Assembly (NCBI GenBank): GCA_004524385.1
Contig: SDNM01000104.1
Location: forward strand, 1-6,083
Length of the DNA: 6,083 nt
DNA from: Promethearchaeota archaeon
GTDB lineage: Archaea > Asgardarchaeota > Lokiarchaeia > Sigyniarchaeales > SOKP01
Direction of reading: 5' to 3'
The notes beneath the pieces were generated by a model. It did no database searches, had not been told where the DNA came from, and saw only the letters and a list, made by a program, of their open reading frames with translations. Both the position numbers and the translations under genes were made by a program. Positions within the stretch are counted from its first letter, which is position 1. Each line of letters opens with the position of its first letter. Positions 5,408 to 6,083 of this stretch are shown here, piece after piece.

Positions 5408-6083
5408 TTAATAAGCAAACCCCTTTTTCTTTGCTTCTAAATAATTTTTTAATACTTGCTTCATTATATCATCGGGACCAACCGTCACAAGATTAATACC
5501 ATAATTACGGACTTCATGTCTAATTTTAAGGATGTGTTCCATCATTTCTTCACTTATAGCTTCAGCAAGAGCTTTATCTGTTGATGATAAATCAATTTCA
5601 TGAATTTCAAACCAAGGACTGAATGGATTAAAAATGATAACAGTGTGGTTGAAAGGAATTAATTTTCTAATGGCTATACTAATTTCTTTTGATTCTACTT
5701 CTAAATCGGAAATAATAAAAATTAAGGATCTTCTATGAAAACGCCTTATAAAATAATCTATAGCATAGATAAAATCACATTTACCTTGAGGTTTAATTCG
5801 AGCAACAAAGTCTAATACTTGATAAAAATGATCCTCACCTCTACCAGGTTTTAGAAAGTGAAGGTTCTTTTTATCTGAGAAAATAAACAAACCGACATTA
5901 TCTTTACGAGCTAGTGCTACTTTTGTTAACAACATGCAAGCCCTAATAGCATATTCAAATTTAGTATTGTCGATCGCTCCTCCTGCCATTGTGGTTGAAC
6001 AATCTACTAATATCATGACATTAACATCCCTTTCAGTTTCAAATTCTTTAACTATTAATTTTTGAGTTCGGGCGCTTGCCTTC
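5408..6083 (-). CDS. DUF58 / von Willebrand factor A-like protein (5' end beyond window)
   Basis: The frame stays open to the window edge at 6083 with no stop. The ATG at 6016 is internal: the 22 residues before it (KASARTQKL...ETERDVNV) are the conserved DUF58 core, which in this family follows an RxIDW motif that would lie just outside. About 224 residues are visible. A metal-site-like DCSTTM follows a hydrophobic strand (VMILV), as in VWA MIDAS sites, here DxSxT rather than DxSxS. A second strand, SLIFIISDLE, supplies the later aspartate, and GINLVTVGPDD lies near the C-terminus. No membrane segment is visible in this part. DUF58 proteins usually sit beside a MoxR-type AAA+ ATPase and are thought to act in assembly or activation of partner proteins; exact roles are mostly unknown. 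The gene is followed after 2 bp by the coiled-coil membrane protein gene, forming an operon whose promoter and possible MoxR gene are outside the window. Confidence 0.85.
   Translation of the reverse strand, partial: KASARTQKLIVKEFETERDVNVMILVDCSTTMAGGAIDNTKFEYAIRACMLLTKVALARKDNVGLFIFSDKKNLHFLKPGRGEDHFYQVLDFVARIKPQGKCDFIYAIDYFIRRFHRRSLIFIISDLEVESKEISIAIRKLIPFNHTVIIFNPFSPWFEIHEIDLSSTDKALAEAISEEMMEHILKIRHEVRNYGINLVTVGPDDIMKQVLKNYLEAKKKGFAY

Noticed and set aside
5263..5496. Plus-strand open frame of 77 codons across the DUF58-membrane gene junction
   Set aside because: Antisense to two well-supported genes with a 2-bp gap; no independent evidence.

Overview
The window looks like a piece of an AT-rich archaeal chromosome. 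Two adjacent genes make coenzyme F420 (cofE and cofD homologues). Intergenic DNA carries TATA-like boxes rather than bacterial -35/-10 pairs, Shine-Dalgarno sequences are weak or absent, and genes are packed with tiny gaps. An Asgard-type (Lokiarchaeia-like) or other low-GC archaeon would fit, but no marker gene here fixes the lineage, so that placement is inference.

Layout. Positions 1-249 (+) hold the C-terminal end of a gene that begins before the window; I do not recognise it. It converges, 14 bp stop to stop, with an unrecognised membrane protein on the minus strand (264-1226, possibly starting at a TTG at 1298). About 300-375 bp of very AT-rich DNA then separates divergent genes. It holds a minus-strand BRE/TATA candidate, a cluster of TTCAAT repeats that includes a perfect 11-bp tandem duplication next to a TATA-like box, a 15-bp palindrome, and an 18-codon ORF in frame with the next gene. 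Next come a two-domain CofE-nitroreductase fusion (1602-2993, +) and cofD (2994-3941, +), which abut as TGA|GTG. Only 3 bp after cofD, a minus-strand operon ends. It consists of a DUF58/von Willebrand factor A-like protein (5408 to beyond 6083, so its N-terminus is outside the window) and a 486-aa multi-spanning membrane protein with a long charged coiled-coil loop (3945-5405).

How the genes work together. CofD joins the phospholactyl-type side chain to the deazaflavin Fo to give F420-0 (or dehydro-F420-0), and CofE adds glutamates to it. The fused C-terminal nitroreductase fold resembles the FMN domain of mycobacterial FbiB, which reduces dehydro-F420-0. This raises the possibility that this archaeon builds F420 from phosphoenolpyruvate rather than 2-phospholactate. 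The Fo synthase (CofG/CofH) and the nucleotidyltransferase (CofC) are not in the window. The DUF58 gene and its membrane partner resemble the core of a MoxR-type AAA+/DUF58/VWA operon; any MoxR gene would lie beyond 6083. The most notable items are the CofE-nitroreductase fusion, the repeat-rich divergent control region, and the unrecognised coiled-coil membrane partner of the DUF58 protein.
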